NCBI GenBank assembly: GCA_947069175.1 | Contig: CAMTDV010000013.1 | Span: forward strand, 13,745,001-13,809,000 | DNA length: 64,000 nt | Direction: 5' to 3' | Source of the DNA: Scalesia atractyloides | Taxonomy: Eukaryota; Streptophyta; Magnoliopsida; Asterales; Asteraceae | Shown: in pieces, positions 23,133 through 33,745 of the stretch | Layout of the letters: every line of letters begins with the position of its first letter | Position numbering within the stretch: the first letter of the stretch is position 1 | Position numbers and translations under genes: made by a program | Notes under the pieces: generated by a model | Seen by the model: the letters and a program-made list of their open reading frames with translations, nothing else | Database searches by the model: none | Told to the model about the DNA's origin: nothing

Positions 23133-23719
23133 AAACTATGAAAACGGTGAGAACGGATCTCGGGGTGACACGTGTCTATGGCGTTAAATAATATGTGGGG
23201 GTACAATTATCATTCCAAGTTAATTTTTGAGCATTCTCTTATTTGTCAGCGCCTTTTATTCCTTTTTGAAACAAAACTCTAAAATTTTCGTGTTAGTTGT
23301 TACCTCCTCTCCAAGTTTTCGAGATCAATGGCGTTTGATATGGATTGTGAGTTACAGAGTAATCTGTTAGATTTTTGTTTTAGCATGTAAAATTGATGGG
23401 TTTTTTTTATAGTTCATGTTGTGTTGTTCGAGCAAATCATGTAAAAGCAATGACGTTTTATTTATTATATCTCTTATAGTGATATTTGTTTTAGTATTAA
23501 TATAAATTCAAATTAGCATTGGCGTTTATTTTTTATTCATGTTTTGATATGTTTTATGGCGTTTCAATTCCACCAACATAAAAGTGATGGCGTTTTTATT
23601 ATTCGTATTTGTTTTTTGTTCGAGCTAATCATGTACATGTTATGGCGTTTTCGTGGTTACATGTATTTATGATGACGTTTATGTTTGTATTTATGTCTTC
23701 TATATTAACCTTGGTGTTT

Positions 23720-23920
23720 ACTTTGATGTGTTTAATGGCGTTTCAATCCAAACAACTCGTTAAGGAATGTACATTATCAACGATTAATGGTGTTTCAATC
23801 CAAACAACTCGTTAAGGATGTTTTGATGTGTTTAATGGCGTTTCAATACAAATAACCCGTTAAGTTAATCACGATTTTGATGTGTTTAATGGCGTTTCAA
23901 TCCAAACAACTCGTTAAGGA
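23720..23920 (+). repeat. Subterminal tandem repeat of the MULE
   Basis: Four copies of a unit containing TTTAATGGCGTTTCAATCC and AAACAACTCGTTAAGG, spaced about 50-60 bases apart, with slightly variable joints. Inverted relatives are in the fragment at 21240-21725. Confidence 0.8.
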
Positions 23921-24299
23921 AGGGCGTCAAACATCAACTCTTTTGAATCGTTATTAATTTAACAAATGGCGTTTTCATTTATTTACGGTGTTTACATGTA
24001 TATATAAAGCTTATTTAATTTCTGATTATTCTGTTGTTTTAGATCATGAATGATTGTACATTGTCAACGATTAATGGCATCTAAGATCATATATGATTAA
24101 ATGATAATGTTAGCTTTATTTTATGCATGGCGTGTATTTTTCCAGTGTCAAGATTATTGAATCATCTTGCGTTTTCTTTTTTTGACTGTTAGATTTATCA
24201 CTCACTGCTTTTCATGGAGTTTTTGTTATTTTTTCAGACGAGGGTGTTGCGTCAAATTAAAGGATTTGCCCGAAAACAAGTTCTAGATTCAAGACTCCC

Positions 24300-26215
24300 A
24301 TAGGTAAAGACGATCTAAAACCAATGACAGGAATGATTTTCGGAAGCTTTGATGATAGTTATTCTTTGTATATTAAGTATGTGACGGCTGGGGTTTTGCT
24401 GTAAGGAAATGGACTGAAAAGATAAAAGCAAAATGAGAAAAGCATATAAAGTATTACATGTGTATGAGATCTGGGCATTACAAGAACAAGAAGGTTGATA
24501 CATTAGACCTTAATCCAAAAGAAATGAATGTGCGGTCTAATTTTTCGTAGAGGATTGGTTGTGGAGCACAAATTTGTATAGAGTTTGAGGTTGGATCATG
24601 GAAGGTGTATGAGTTTGTTGAGGAGCACAACCACTCTGATAAGCATTTTCTACCGTCGGAACGACACCTCACTCAGCTTCTGAAACATGTTATAAAAAGC
24701 ATGGCTAAGTTTAACATGAGTCCGTTTTAAGCGTTTAACATCATGAACACTGTTTTTGGTGGGTTTGAAGATGTGGTGTCAAGTAAAGTTGATTTTAAGA
24801 ACTACAAGAGGCAAATTAATTAGTTTATCAGGGAATATGACGCCAAGATGGTTGTGAGACATTTGCATGTAAAGAAACCGTTCCAGCCTAGTTTTCCGTA
24901 CGATTACTTCAAAGATGATGGCAATCGGTTGAAGGGTCTGTTTAGTGTGATGATCATTGCAAACGTAATTATCATGTGTTTGGTGATGTGATTTCATTTG
25001 ACGCCACTTATCGATCAAACAAGTATAAATCAAAATTCATTTTTTCCTGTTTGACTTTTTTATTCTTAGTGGCGTTTTCGGGATTAACCAATTCGGTTTA
25101 CTATTTTTCTTTTTCAGATACTCTATGGTGTTTGTTTCGTTTACTGGTATAGATAATCATCACTACAATGTTACATTTGGTGTTGAAAAGTAATTAGAGT
25201 ATTGGAAGCCAAGCTTCTCAGACTTACACCAAAAACATTTTTCAAGATATACAAGCTGAACTAATTGAGATTAGGGACTGCATAAATGCTCGTTATAAAA
25301 AGCAGCCCTACGAGTTTGTTAAGTTTTATATAAACGATTTTCACCAACCATGTTCCACACATTTTGAGGTAAATGGCTTTTTTTTATCATGGTGTTTTCT
25401 TCATCATACGTTATATTAATACTGTGTATAATGCGTATTTATTATCATGTTGTTTTCTTAGTATATCTATGGCGTTTTCTAGATGTGAAACTTTTTTTTT
25501 TTGCCTTTTTTTATATAATGTGTATAGTTTTAGGCTTTTTATTGTGGCTAGCCTTAATTTATTATGTCGTTTTTGGCAGGTAATGTACCAGAAATCTGAT
25601 TGCACTAGCTTTTGCTCATGCATGCGTTTTGAGTAGTTTGGATTGTGATGTAAACATGTCTTCTATGTTTGAGAAGTTTGGACATTAGGGAATTTCCAAA
25701 ACAATACATTTTAGATAGATGGCGTAAAGACGTTGCACCAAATTGTTCTACAAATTACACAATGAGCCGCGATTTTATAACCGAACTTGAAGCCAATGTC
25801 TAAGGAATGATGCAAGAACTCATTTTTGCAACCGAGTTTACTTGGAATTTACCAAACAACAAGGAGGAGCTTTCCTTATACAAGGATCATGTTCAATCTT
25901 ACATAAAGAAGATTCGGGATATGTAGATTGTCGCCCCCGCTCCTAGTACCATGGATCGATTTGCCGAGATAACGGGGCAATATCAAAACGACAAGAATCC
26001 CATAAGAGTTCCTGCTGGTTATAAGTCGAAAGGTTCTAGATCTCGCAAGCAGTTGAACTCGAAACAAGAGGAAGCAACCGAAAAAAACAACAAAAAGCGA
26101 AGTCGAGGGAGAAAAATGGCAATGCAAAAATTGTAAAAAAATTGGACACTGTGCATCCACATGCAAAGAGCCAGTATCAAAAGAAGATCGACATGGTCTC
26201 CAAGAGCAGACAGTA
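24300..26215 (+). pseudogene. FAR1-related (MULE) transposase, decayed
   Basis: In order: FAR1-type N-terminal zinc region at about 24330-24680 (GMIFGSFDDSYSLYIKY, then frameshifted GWGFAVRKW, later FEVGSWKVYEFVEEHNH); transposase N-part (VKKPFQPSFPYDYFKDDGNR, GDVISFDATYRSNK with the first catalytic Asp near 24998); intron 25023-25117; YSMVFVSFTGIDNHHYNVTF. Then the match jumps to LTPKTFF and, after intron 25369-25579, to the SWIM-finger part VMYQKSDCTSFCSCMRFE, LIFATEFTWN, and a basic tail with a zinc knuckle CKNCKKIGHCASTC at about 26116-26157. Both introns are GT..AG and phase-consistent. Family members have the rest of the DDE domain between FTGIDNH and TPKTF; here about 250 residues are missing at about 25195. 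Many stops and shifts remain. It would have acted in the nucleus on MULE ends; it is not a host FHY3/FAR1 regulator as it stands. Confidence 0.85.
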
Positions 26216-27334
26216 GTGAATAATAGCTTTTGGTGCTTATTATTTTATTACATAATGACATTTTATTAGTCTACCACCATTTATGGCGTTTTATTTTTTT
26301 CCTCCATTTATGGCGTTTTAAGCTACATAGGTGGGGTTAGTGTAAAAATGGGTGGTTTCGTGAGAAGTGTAAAAAGTTTTTAAGCCTTAAGATCTTGTAG
26401 TTAATGGTTGCGATCAAAAAGAGCTTAAAATGCAAATTATGTTTTATTTTCTTGAATAGTTTGGCTAGAGTAGGGGTAATAGTGTCTTTTTATATTGTAT
26501 TGTTTAAATAAAGAATCTGTCATCAACTTCAATGCACATGCAAGTTCCACCAATCTTTTTTGAATGTCAATAACTTTTTATACGTCTTTTTTTAAATAAA
26601 AATTACACCATAATAACGAGCTTTCTTTATCTTTAATATAGCATCATATGAAGCCTACTGGAACGCATGTTTAAAACACTATACGAAGAACATCCACCTG
26701 AATGTAGGTGCAAAACACCATGAATGCACGTGTAAGACACCATACGAAGAACACTTTCTGGAATGTAGGTGTAAAACACGATAAATGCAGATTTAAAATA
26801 CCATACGAAGAAGATATACTGGAATTGCTTGTGTAAAACACCACACATAATGTTGGATTCAAGTTGTAGTGTTTTTTGGAATTCGTATGGTGTTTTATAC
26901 CTGCGAATTAACAAAAGTGTTGATAAGAATTTTATGGATTAAACACTACTTGATACTAGATTTCGAAAAAGATTTTGTTAATTAAAGTGATTATTATTGA
27001 AATTACTCTATTACCCTTAATTTTTAATTTTAATTAAAGACACTTGTCCTCACCATATTACTTCTTACACTTTTCACACACTTGCCACTTTTTACAAGAT
27101 CCTTAATCTATGTTACATTTAGCATTTTGGCGTTTTATTTTATTAAGTGTTTATAAACTATCTTTTAATCATTTTTAACCAATATATTGGCGTTGATCAT
27201 AGAATGCCAACGCATTTTGAAAAACAATAATATTAAAACATTCATTTATAATTGCATTAATTATAATACTCAAGGGATTATTATTACAGGAAAACAAACA
27301 AATAAAACAATATAGATAAAATGCAAGAGAACAA
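26216..27334. other. MULE internal non-coding region
   Basis: Contains TATGGCGTTTTA words at 26280 and 26310 and four spaced GTGTAAAACAC/CATACGAAGAA units at about 26660-26860, which open short ORFs on the minus strand. No protein is supported. Confidence 0.5.
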
Positions 27335-27834
27335 CTAAAAGTCTTCATCGAATGTGATTATGTCCGAAAAGTACCCATCACTCCCTTCGTTTTCTTCTTC
27401 TAATTCCTCACCAAAATGCTGATCTTCGTTTTCAACTTTAATGGCGTCCTCGTCCTCACTGTTGGGATCATCTCAGTGTTTAAATATCTTACATTGCATA
27501 GATGTTCTATAAAAGAAAGCCCCTGTTCAGTCAATATGTTATCAACTCTGTAGTCTTCTTCTTGATCGTTGTTCCACATAACCGTCACCCACTCACATTC
27601 TTCATCATAATGCCATGATGAAATGATTGGCTCTTCAAATTGATTTCCATTATTTACAGGAAATTTTCTCCTCATTCTCCTTATGATAATTTGTGTTTGT
27701 TCACACAAGTTGTCTATAGGGACTCCAAGTTCCAATATTCTCATTTGGACTTCTTCTTCCATATTCAGTATGGCGTCTACAATTTTCACCATAACCCTTC
27801 TTCTGGAGTTGTATATTATAACGAACCCATTCAT
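27335..27834 (-). CDS. Unknown acidic ORF convergent with the MULE transposase
   Basis: The minus-strand ORF starts at 27834 (MNGFVIIYNSRRR) and is open to 27400, 144 codons. Features seen: a basic start, NMEEEVQMRILELGV, a basic stretch IIIRRMRRKF, and an aromatic acidic stretch (SSWHYDEECEWVTVMW). From about 27478 the annotated frame gives basic nonsense, while the next frame reads DPNSEDEDAIKVENEDQHF and a run rich in Glu/Asp ending FDEDF and a stop at 27335. I infer a one-base loss there, so the original product was about 166 residues with a strongly acidic tail. No family is recognised. It sits inside the MULE, converging on the transposase, a place taken by accessory genes in some two-gene Mutator elements such as MuDR; shared function is speculation. 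Confidence 0.5.
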
Positions 27835-28342
27835 TGAAGTTTTGAACCCCCAATAATTACATTTTCCATTTTCCCTTTATGTATCTTTCGTGAAAGTATT
27901 ATGATGTTTGGCATTTTGAAAAGACTAGCGTTTTTGTTTTTTTCGAGTGTGCTCAATGAAATGGATGTTAAGTCATTTATATAATGAGTCTTTAGGCGCG
28001 TGATTTTGGGCGGGAGTTTTCCTCATTGAAGGTAAAGCATTAAAGCCTCTAATTTTCTTTTGGCGATTTGTTTTGCTTTTTTATTAGTACAATCATGTCT
28101 TTGGTGTTTCCGATGCTTTATAGTTAACTTATCAGCAGTGGCATTGTTGGCGTTTTTATGTTTCGTCTTATTAAGTAAAAAAATACTAGTTTACCCTTAA
28201 TGAACCTCACATCATTACCAAAATCATTGATATTTAAAAAAACGCCACCGCTTCAATTTGGTTCGTAGATTGTCTTAATCTAACGGCGGTGATCCGTTCT
28301 CACCGTTTTCACACTTTGGGGCGTTTTACCTAGATCTTGCCC

Positions 28343-28345
28343 ACA

Positions 28346-28385
<40 letters not shown>
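28343..28385. repeat. CA/TA compound microsatellite
   Basis: A CA dinucleotide run of about 15 units followed by TA units, between the MULE right end and MITE B copy 2. Confidence 0.95.
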
Positions 28386-28388
28386 GGT

Positions 28389-28786
28389 GGGGTTCGGCTA
28401 CAAAGTTCAAATTTCCTAAAAAGTGTAAAAAGTCATAAATACTACAATTTCAACCATAAAACACACCTAAAACCCACAAATAACAAAGTGAAGACTACTA
28501 AAACACCATATTCAAACCATATTAGTTCATCAAACTATTATGAATATGAATATAAAACACAACATACTAATCAACGTAAAACACAATAATGTTTGTCATT
28601 CGATAATCAGAGCCTTATCATCCAACCCACATATATAATGTTTTAGTAATATTCATTTTGTTATTTGTGGGTTTTAGGTGTGTTTTTGGGTTGACATTTT
28701 GGTGTTTGACTTTTTACACTTTTTAGGAATTTCGACTTTTATGACTTTTGACATTTTTAGGAAATTTGGACTTTGTATCCAACTCC
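28389..28786. mobile_element. Palindromic MITE (family B), copy 2
   Basis: Left GGGGTTCGGCTACAAAGTT then CAACCATAAAACACACC; right, other strand, AGGAGTTGGATACAAAGTCC and related inner words. The same family as 22138-22527. Flanked by TA tracts on both sides. Confidence 0.75.
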
Positions 28787-28789
28787 TAG

Positions 28790-31640
28790 CCTATATATAT
28801 ATATATGTGTGTGTGTAGTTGAAAAAAAAACTGGTATATATAATATAAAAATAACACACACATATAACTTATTTACATGCATTCTTAAAAAAATCGATAT
28901 TATCAAACAAACATGATAGTTTGGTCCTACCTTTTATAAAATAAATATATAAACATTACTGAATTTCATTAGAAAACTTTGACATATAATATTAGTGGAC
29001 TTTACATTTAAACCACGAATATATAAAGTGTTTAGAGACCCTATAAGATTAACGAGATCCACCATGTATAAAAGACATATATGATCTAACACCCCAAGAT
29101 GAAAAAAGACCTTCGGTTTCTGGTACTTCACATGAAAGTATATCTAACATATAATATTAGCAATAACTAAGTGAGTGATAATATAAGAACCTAAGCTATT
29201 ACAACTCAATACCCAAATCAACCACACGAAAACCAGTCCAACATATATCAGTAGACAATGGTGTATGCATGGGTAAATCAATGTATAATACACCAATAAA
29301 CAATTGTGTGTGCATGTGCAAACCAACATATAATACACTCGTGGGCATACTATACGCCATATGTAGGTCATTTTGGCCAAGTTTTCATTTTTATACTTAC
29401 AATCATCAATCCAACACCCTTAAATGCAATTAACCATGAATTTTAATACCCACTTCATTCAAACAACTAGTTTAATGAAATGACACATTACACGAATCCT
29501 TTACCCCACAATTAGATGCATCTTGTCATTAGCAATATTGGTCACACGTCACATAATGCCAACATTCACAACACATGGGTCACACTACAATGACTCCAAA
29601 TATCAACACATGGGCCATAATATATTTAACTCCAATATTCACAAAAACAGGTCAAAATCTATATGACCCTGACATCCACAACAAATGAATCACAATCAAT
29701 ATGATTCTAATAAACTTGAAGTAACAATCAACATGTCTTTGAAGACTTAAACACAAACAAGTCACCACGACACACGTTACGCATGCATATACTTTCTTAC
29801 GTATGATATGAATCTCCACCTTTTTTTGTATGATCAGTTTGTTCTTGAATTCTTTTGTCAGCTCATTCATGTTTTGATGTCAAATCAGTTCATGTCAATT
29901 TAATAAATTATTTAATATATCACACCATTTCTCCATATGTGAGTGAAATTGATTAAATACACTATATCCTCCTAAGACATGTTCATTCAAGATGTGGGGC
30001 TTATATATAAATCACATTATTATAAAGGCTGAGTTAAAGTTTCACTTCACCCTCGTACATGTTCCTTAACCCGTGAGGTTCAACTATCCAAGACTCATAA
30101 TCTGAACTTTTAACATTATTAAGTTTTCTTTTCATAAGTTGAATAAGAATTTTATCATAATCATTTCTTTTCAAATTGATTAAGTTAAATCACACCTAAC
30201 ACAAAACCCCCCATATTAGCATACTAAGCTAACCTTCCATCAATATCACATACCCAACCCTTATAAATATGAGTTAAAAACCCCACTTAACTAACATAAA
30301 CAACTTACTTACTATACAAATGTTGTTTTTAACTCAATTATACCAAAAACTCACCAAGTATTTCCAAATTAAAACCTTAATTCCCAATTTTACCCAAACC
30401 CTCAACACACACACAACTAAATCTTCAACAATGGGGGTTTCAGAATTCTAACTTGATTTCTCATGAATGTAGGTCATTTCTAACAAAACAGAAATTTCAA
30501 AATTATAACATCTCTTCATGACAAACTCATAATACTAAAAAAAATCTCGAATTCTAGGTTATAATACACTTACCAAGTCTTCTCATTTGCTTGGTGTTGT
30601 TTGATTAATAATAATTCTTGATTTATACTCCTAATTTTGCAAGAATGCAAGGGCTTAGCTTGATCTTCTATTCTCCCGTGATTCTCTCTATAACACACAC
30701 ACTTTTCTTATCTCTCTCTCCCTCTCTAACACACACACAAGCATTATTTTTATCTAAGGAGAGGACCACAGTGTTGGATTTTTCTCAAATTGGTCAGCTC
30801 ATAATATAACTTTGGTGCTGTGATTTCCAAATGATACCAATATTATATTCTTGTGAGTGAAACACCTTTAGTCCCCCCCTGCCCCTTCAAACATTCATAA
30901 CGTTATATATAATACTAAAAGGCAAAGTCAGTGGTAGAAAGAGAAAACATTAGGTTAATGCATGAATGTGTGTATTTTGTACTTTTATGCTTTTTCTACA
31001 CTTGCACCCCTGCACTTTAATTTTGTTATTATTTTTTTCTTTACCCAATCCACATTTATCCATCTGAACTTTAATTAAGTTATCATACAACATCTAAACT
31101 TTAATAATTCTTTTTCTTTAACTAACTTTTAACTTTAAACCTGTTTATTTGGTTGTCACCCCTCGCTAAAGGTTGAGATGCAAGGTGTGACATGAAAGGT
31201 TTTCATAGCATCTGATTAAGCAAACATCTGTATGAATCATAACATCATTTCGATACCAATGTTCCAAAGTTTACAACTTCAGACACGATGTTCCAGGTGT
31301 AAACAAGTCCAAGAGATATCTTGTTCACGGTTTAACAAACCAAATGACAATGTTTTAAAACTTTAGGATTTGATCATTATATCCCACATAAAGATGGGAA
31401 ATACTAGAAAATCCCCACAAAAGACAATATTAACCAAATGCATGCTTGAAACTCCAAACTATTCCATGAACCTCGTTCACTTTCATGAAAAACATGATTA
31501 CAAACGTTAACAATATGTTGGTGAGTTCATGATATGCTTAAACTTACACATCTTTTTAGCATGCTTTTACCACGTGTTTTATGCATAATTATTTGATAAT
31601 TCAGGACTTTAGTTGCTTATTTGTGAATTTCCAAGGTTTG
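28790..31640. other. Intergenic, no gene seen
   Basis: AT-rich, with several short ORFs of low-complexity Cys/His/Tyr translation (for example 29144-29380) that I do not accept. CTCTCTCCCTCTCT and ACACAC tracts lie at 30695-30740. A stretch from 31157 (TGTCACCCCTCGCTAAAG) may belong to an older element split by the solo LTR that follows. Confidence 0.45.
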
Positions 31641-33740
31641 TGTAACATTCCATATTTTTTCGATACTTTTTCGTTTATTTGTAATTTGTGTTTCAATTTT
31701 AATCCTTGTAATTCCAAGACTTAATCATAATGGAAACTACATTTTATATCATTTCGTTTAATCATAATCACATAATACGTAAACATTCATGAATACGCGT
31801 TTCAGTACAAAACCGAGTCATACATCAAGATTATATTTTCTTCGGAAAGTAATTGTATACATGTTTAGTCATTATACATGCTTGCATACACGTAAATACC
31901 CAAAAACATGCTTAACTATGAGTTTTTAGCATGGAATAACCATATAATCAACTGCCCTTTTGGCAAAATTTTGGAAAAAAGCGTCTTTCGCGCCACGCGA
32001 AGGAGTAATAGTTTTCATGTCGCGCGTCACGACAGAGCCCTGTTTTCAGCCATAATTACCAAGCTACGGGTTTAATGCTTTTCACACACTTCTTAAACCT
32101 CCAACCACCTTAAACATTAAATTTTACCTAACCCACTTTTTCCCTTATAAATACAACATCCCTAACACTCCATTTCACTTTACACACTCCTAAATCTCTT
32201 TCAAAACACTCTCTAATCTTCACATTTTGCAAGTTTAGGTAGATTCACCCAAGTTCAAAACCGTGAGTTTGAGCTTGTTTACGCAACTTTTCTTCTTGTT
32301 TTCTTGCTTCTACTTCCTTGGATAACCTCTAGGAGTGTTACCATATGTTTACCATGGTAAACAAAGATGGTACATCACCATTTTGAGGTCCAAAGTTAGG
32401 GTTTTTTCTTGAGTTTTGTTAAAAACTTTCAAACATGTTTATCTTACTTTATCTTTGGACCATCTTCAAGTTGCCAACAAATCGCAATGTTGGATAGGTT
32501 TGGATTAAAGTTTTGTTCTAGAAATCTTAGTTATATTAGTTTATATTTCATGCATTCTAAGTCACCAAGTAACTTCCAAGAAAACAAAGTGAACAAACTA
32601 CACCAAGTCTCCAATCATAACCATGTTTGGAAGCATTTGTCTAGTTGAACCCACTTGGTAAGTTGGTGAATTAGATGACTTAATTATGTTCTTCATATTG
32701 TATTCTTGACCATCTGAATCATCCATGATGATTTGTGCATTGGTGAACTCATAAGGTTATTGGACTAATCCAACCTATGCTTGACAATACATGGCTTAGT
32801 TATACACACATATCTCCAAAACCTAACCATGATATCAACCAACTCAATGTTGAATATTATGTAATAAGGTGGAGAATACCTTGGTATTGGATTCCTTACT
32901 TTGGACTTCTAATGGGTGACTTAGTACCCATGAAAAACACTACACATAATAGTATCAAAATAAGTGTCTAAGCAAGATATATTTTATGTAATTTCATACT
33001 ATAAGCCCCATTTACCCCAATCTCCAAATCATCAAACTCACACACCTTTGTTTATCCTTTTGGGATAACTTGGTGGTTCCATCCTTTCAAACCGCACACT
33101 CGCTTTTTGTGGAAATCTTCACAACCATGAGTATACTTGGCCCATTTTCCATTTTAATCACTTTTTGGTGGTAACATGTAAATATACTTAATTCAAATAC
33201 ACACACATACAAACAATCTTATGCAAACACTCAATCTATATACATGCTTAAGTGATATGCTTATTGTGAGTCCATGCTCGACATTTCATGCTTACTATTA
33301 TATCATTAATCTTGCAAGCCCCCTTTAACATGTATAACGCTATAAGATTAGCACATTGCCCATTTGTGGTCATTGTTAAGTTATTTCTTACGGTCTTGTT
33401 TACTTCGGTGACAAGATTACGCTCACAGTATCATTCACTTCCGTGATACGCTAGTGGAAACTTTGGATTGATATTTAGTTATGCATGCTAGTATGTAACA
33501 TGGTTAGTATACTTTAACATTTGGATTTGAGAACCGGTCTTTTATATGCTATGTACCCAAAATGTTTACTTTCAAGACGGTGTATTTCCTTCTGAAACAA
33601 CGAAATGAAAATGAAAATGAAAATGAAAATGAAAAGGAAATTATAAATTTTTAATAATTGTTGCAATTTAGTGTTATAAAGTCTTTGAGTAATCTATTAT
33701 GTCTTGCCTCAATATTTCCACCATCGGTTAGGATGTGACA
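31641..33740 (+). mobile_element. Gypsy-type solo LTR
   Basis: It begins TGTAACATTCCAT and ends GGTTAGGATGTGACA, flanked by the perfect 5-bp duplication gtttg (31636-31640 and 33741-33745). About 2.1 kb, with TATA box TATAAATA at 32146-32153 followed by a CT-rich leader. A GC-rich hairpin lies at 31984-32004 and an AAAATG hexamer microsatellite at about 33604-33636. No internal region remains, so unequal recombination between two LTRs is the likely origin. Long TGTAACA-type LTRs suit the chromovirus/Tekay group; lineage is inferred. Confidence 0.8.
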
Positions 33741-33745
33741 GTTTG

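Larger units (their letters stand above)
23133..28317 (+). mobile_element. FAR1-type MULE with two convergent ORFs
   Basis: Terminal inverted repeats of about 27 bp: the left begins AAACTATGAAAACGGTGAG and the right, other strand, AAAGTGTGAAAACGGTGAG; both continue AACGGATC. Between them lie a decayed FAR1-related transposase on + (24300-26215) and an unknown ORF on - (27335-27834). About 20 copies of a GGCGTTTT-like word, nearly all on the + strand, spread through non-coding parts and both introns. A clear 9-bp target duplication was not found; microsatellites abut both ends and may hide it. An internal deletion removes the transposase core, so the copy should be non-autonomous. Confidence 0.75.

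Noticed and set aside
25373..25636. Hydrophobic ORF (87 codons)
   Set aside because: Mostly intron sequence of the decayed transposase (25369-25579).
24300..26215. Functional FHY3/FAR1 transcription factor
   Set aside because: Many stops and shifts, loss of the core, and placement inside MULE ends.
29144..29870. Cys/His/Tyr-rich minus-strand ORFs
   Set aside because: Low-complexity CACACA/TGTATA DNA; no recognisable domain.
31641..33740. Gene with TATA box and ORFs at 32409-32971
   Set aside because: The TATA box belongs to an LTR with defined ends and target duplication; the ORFs are not protein-like.
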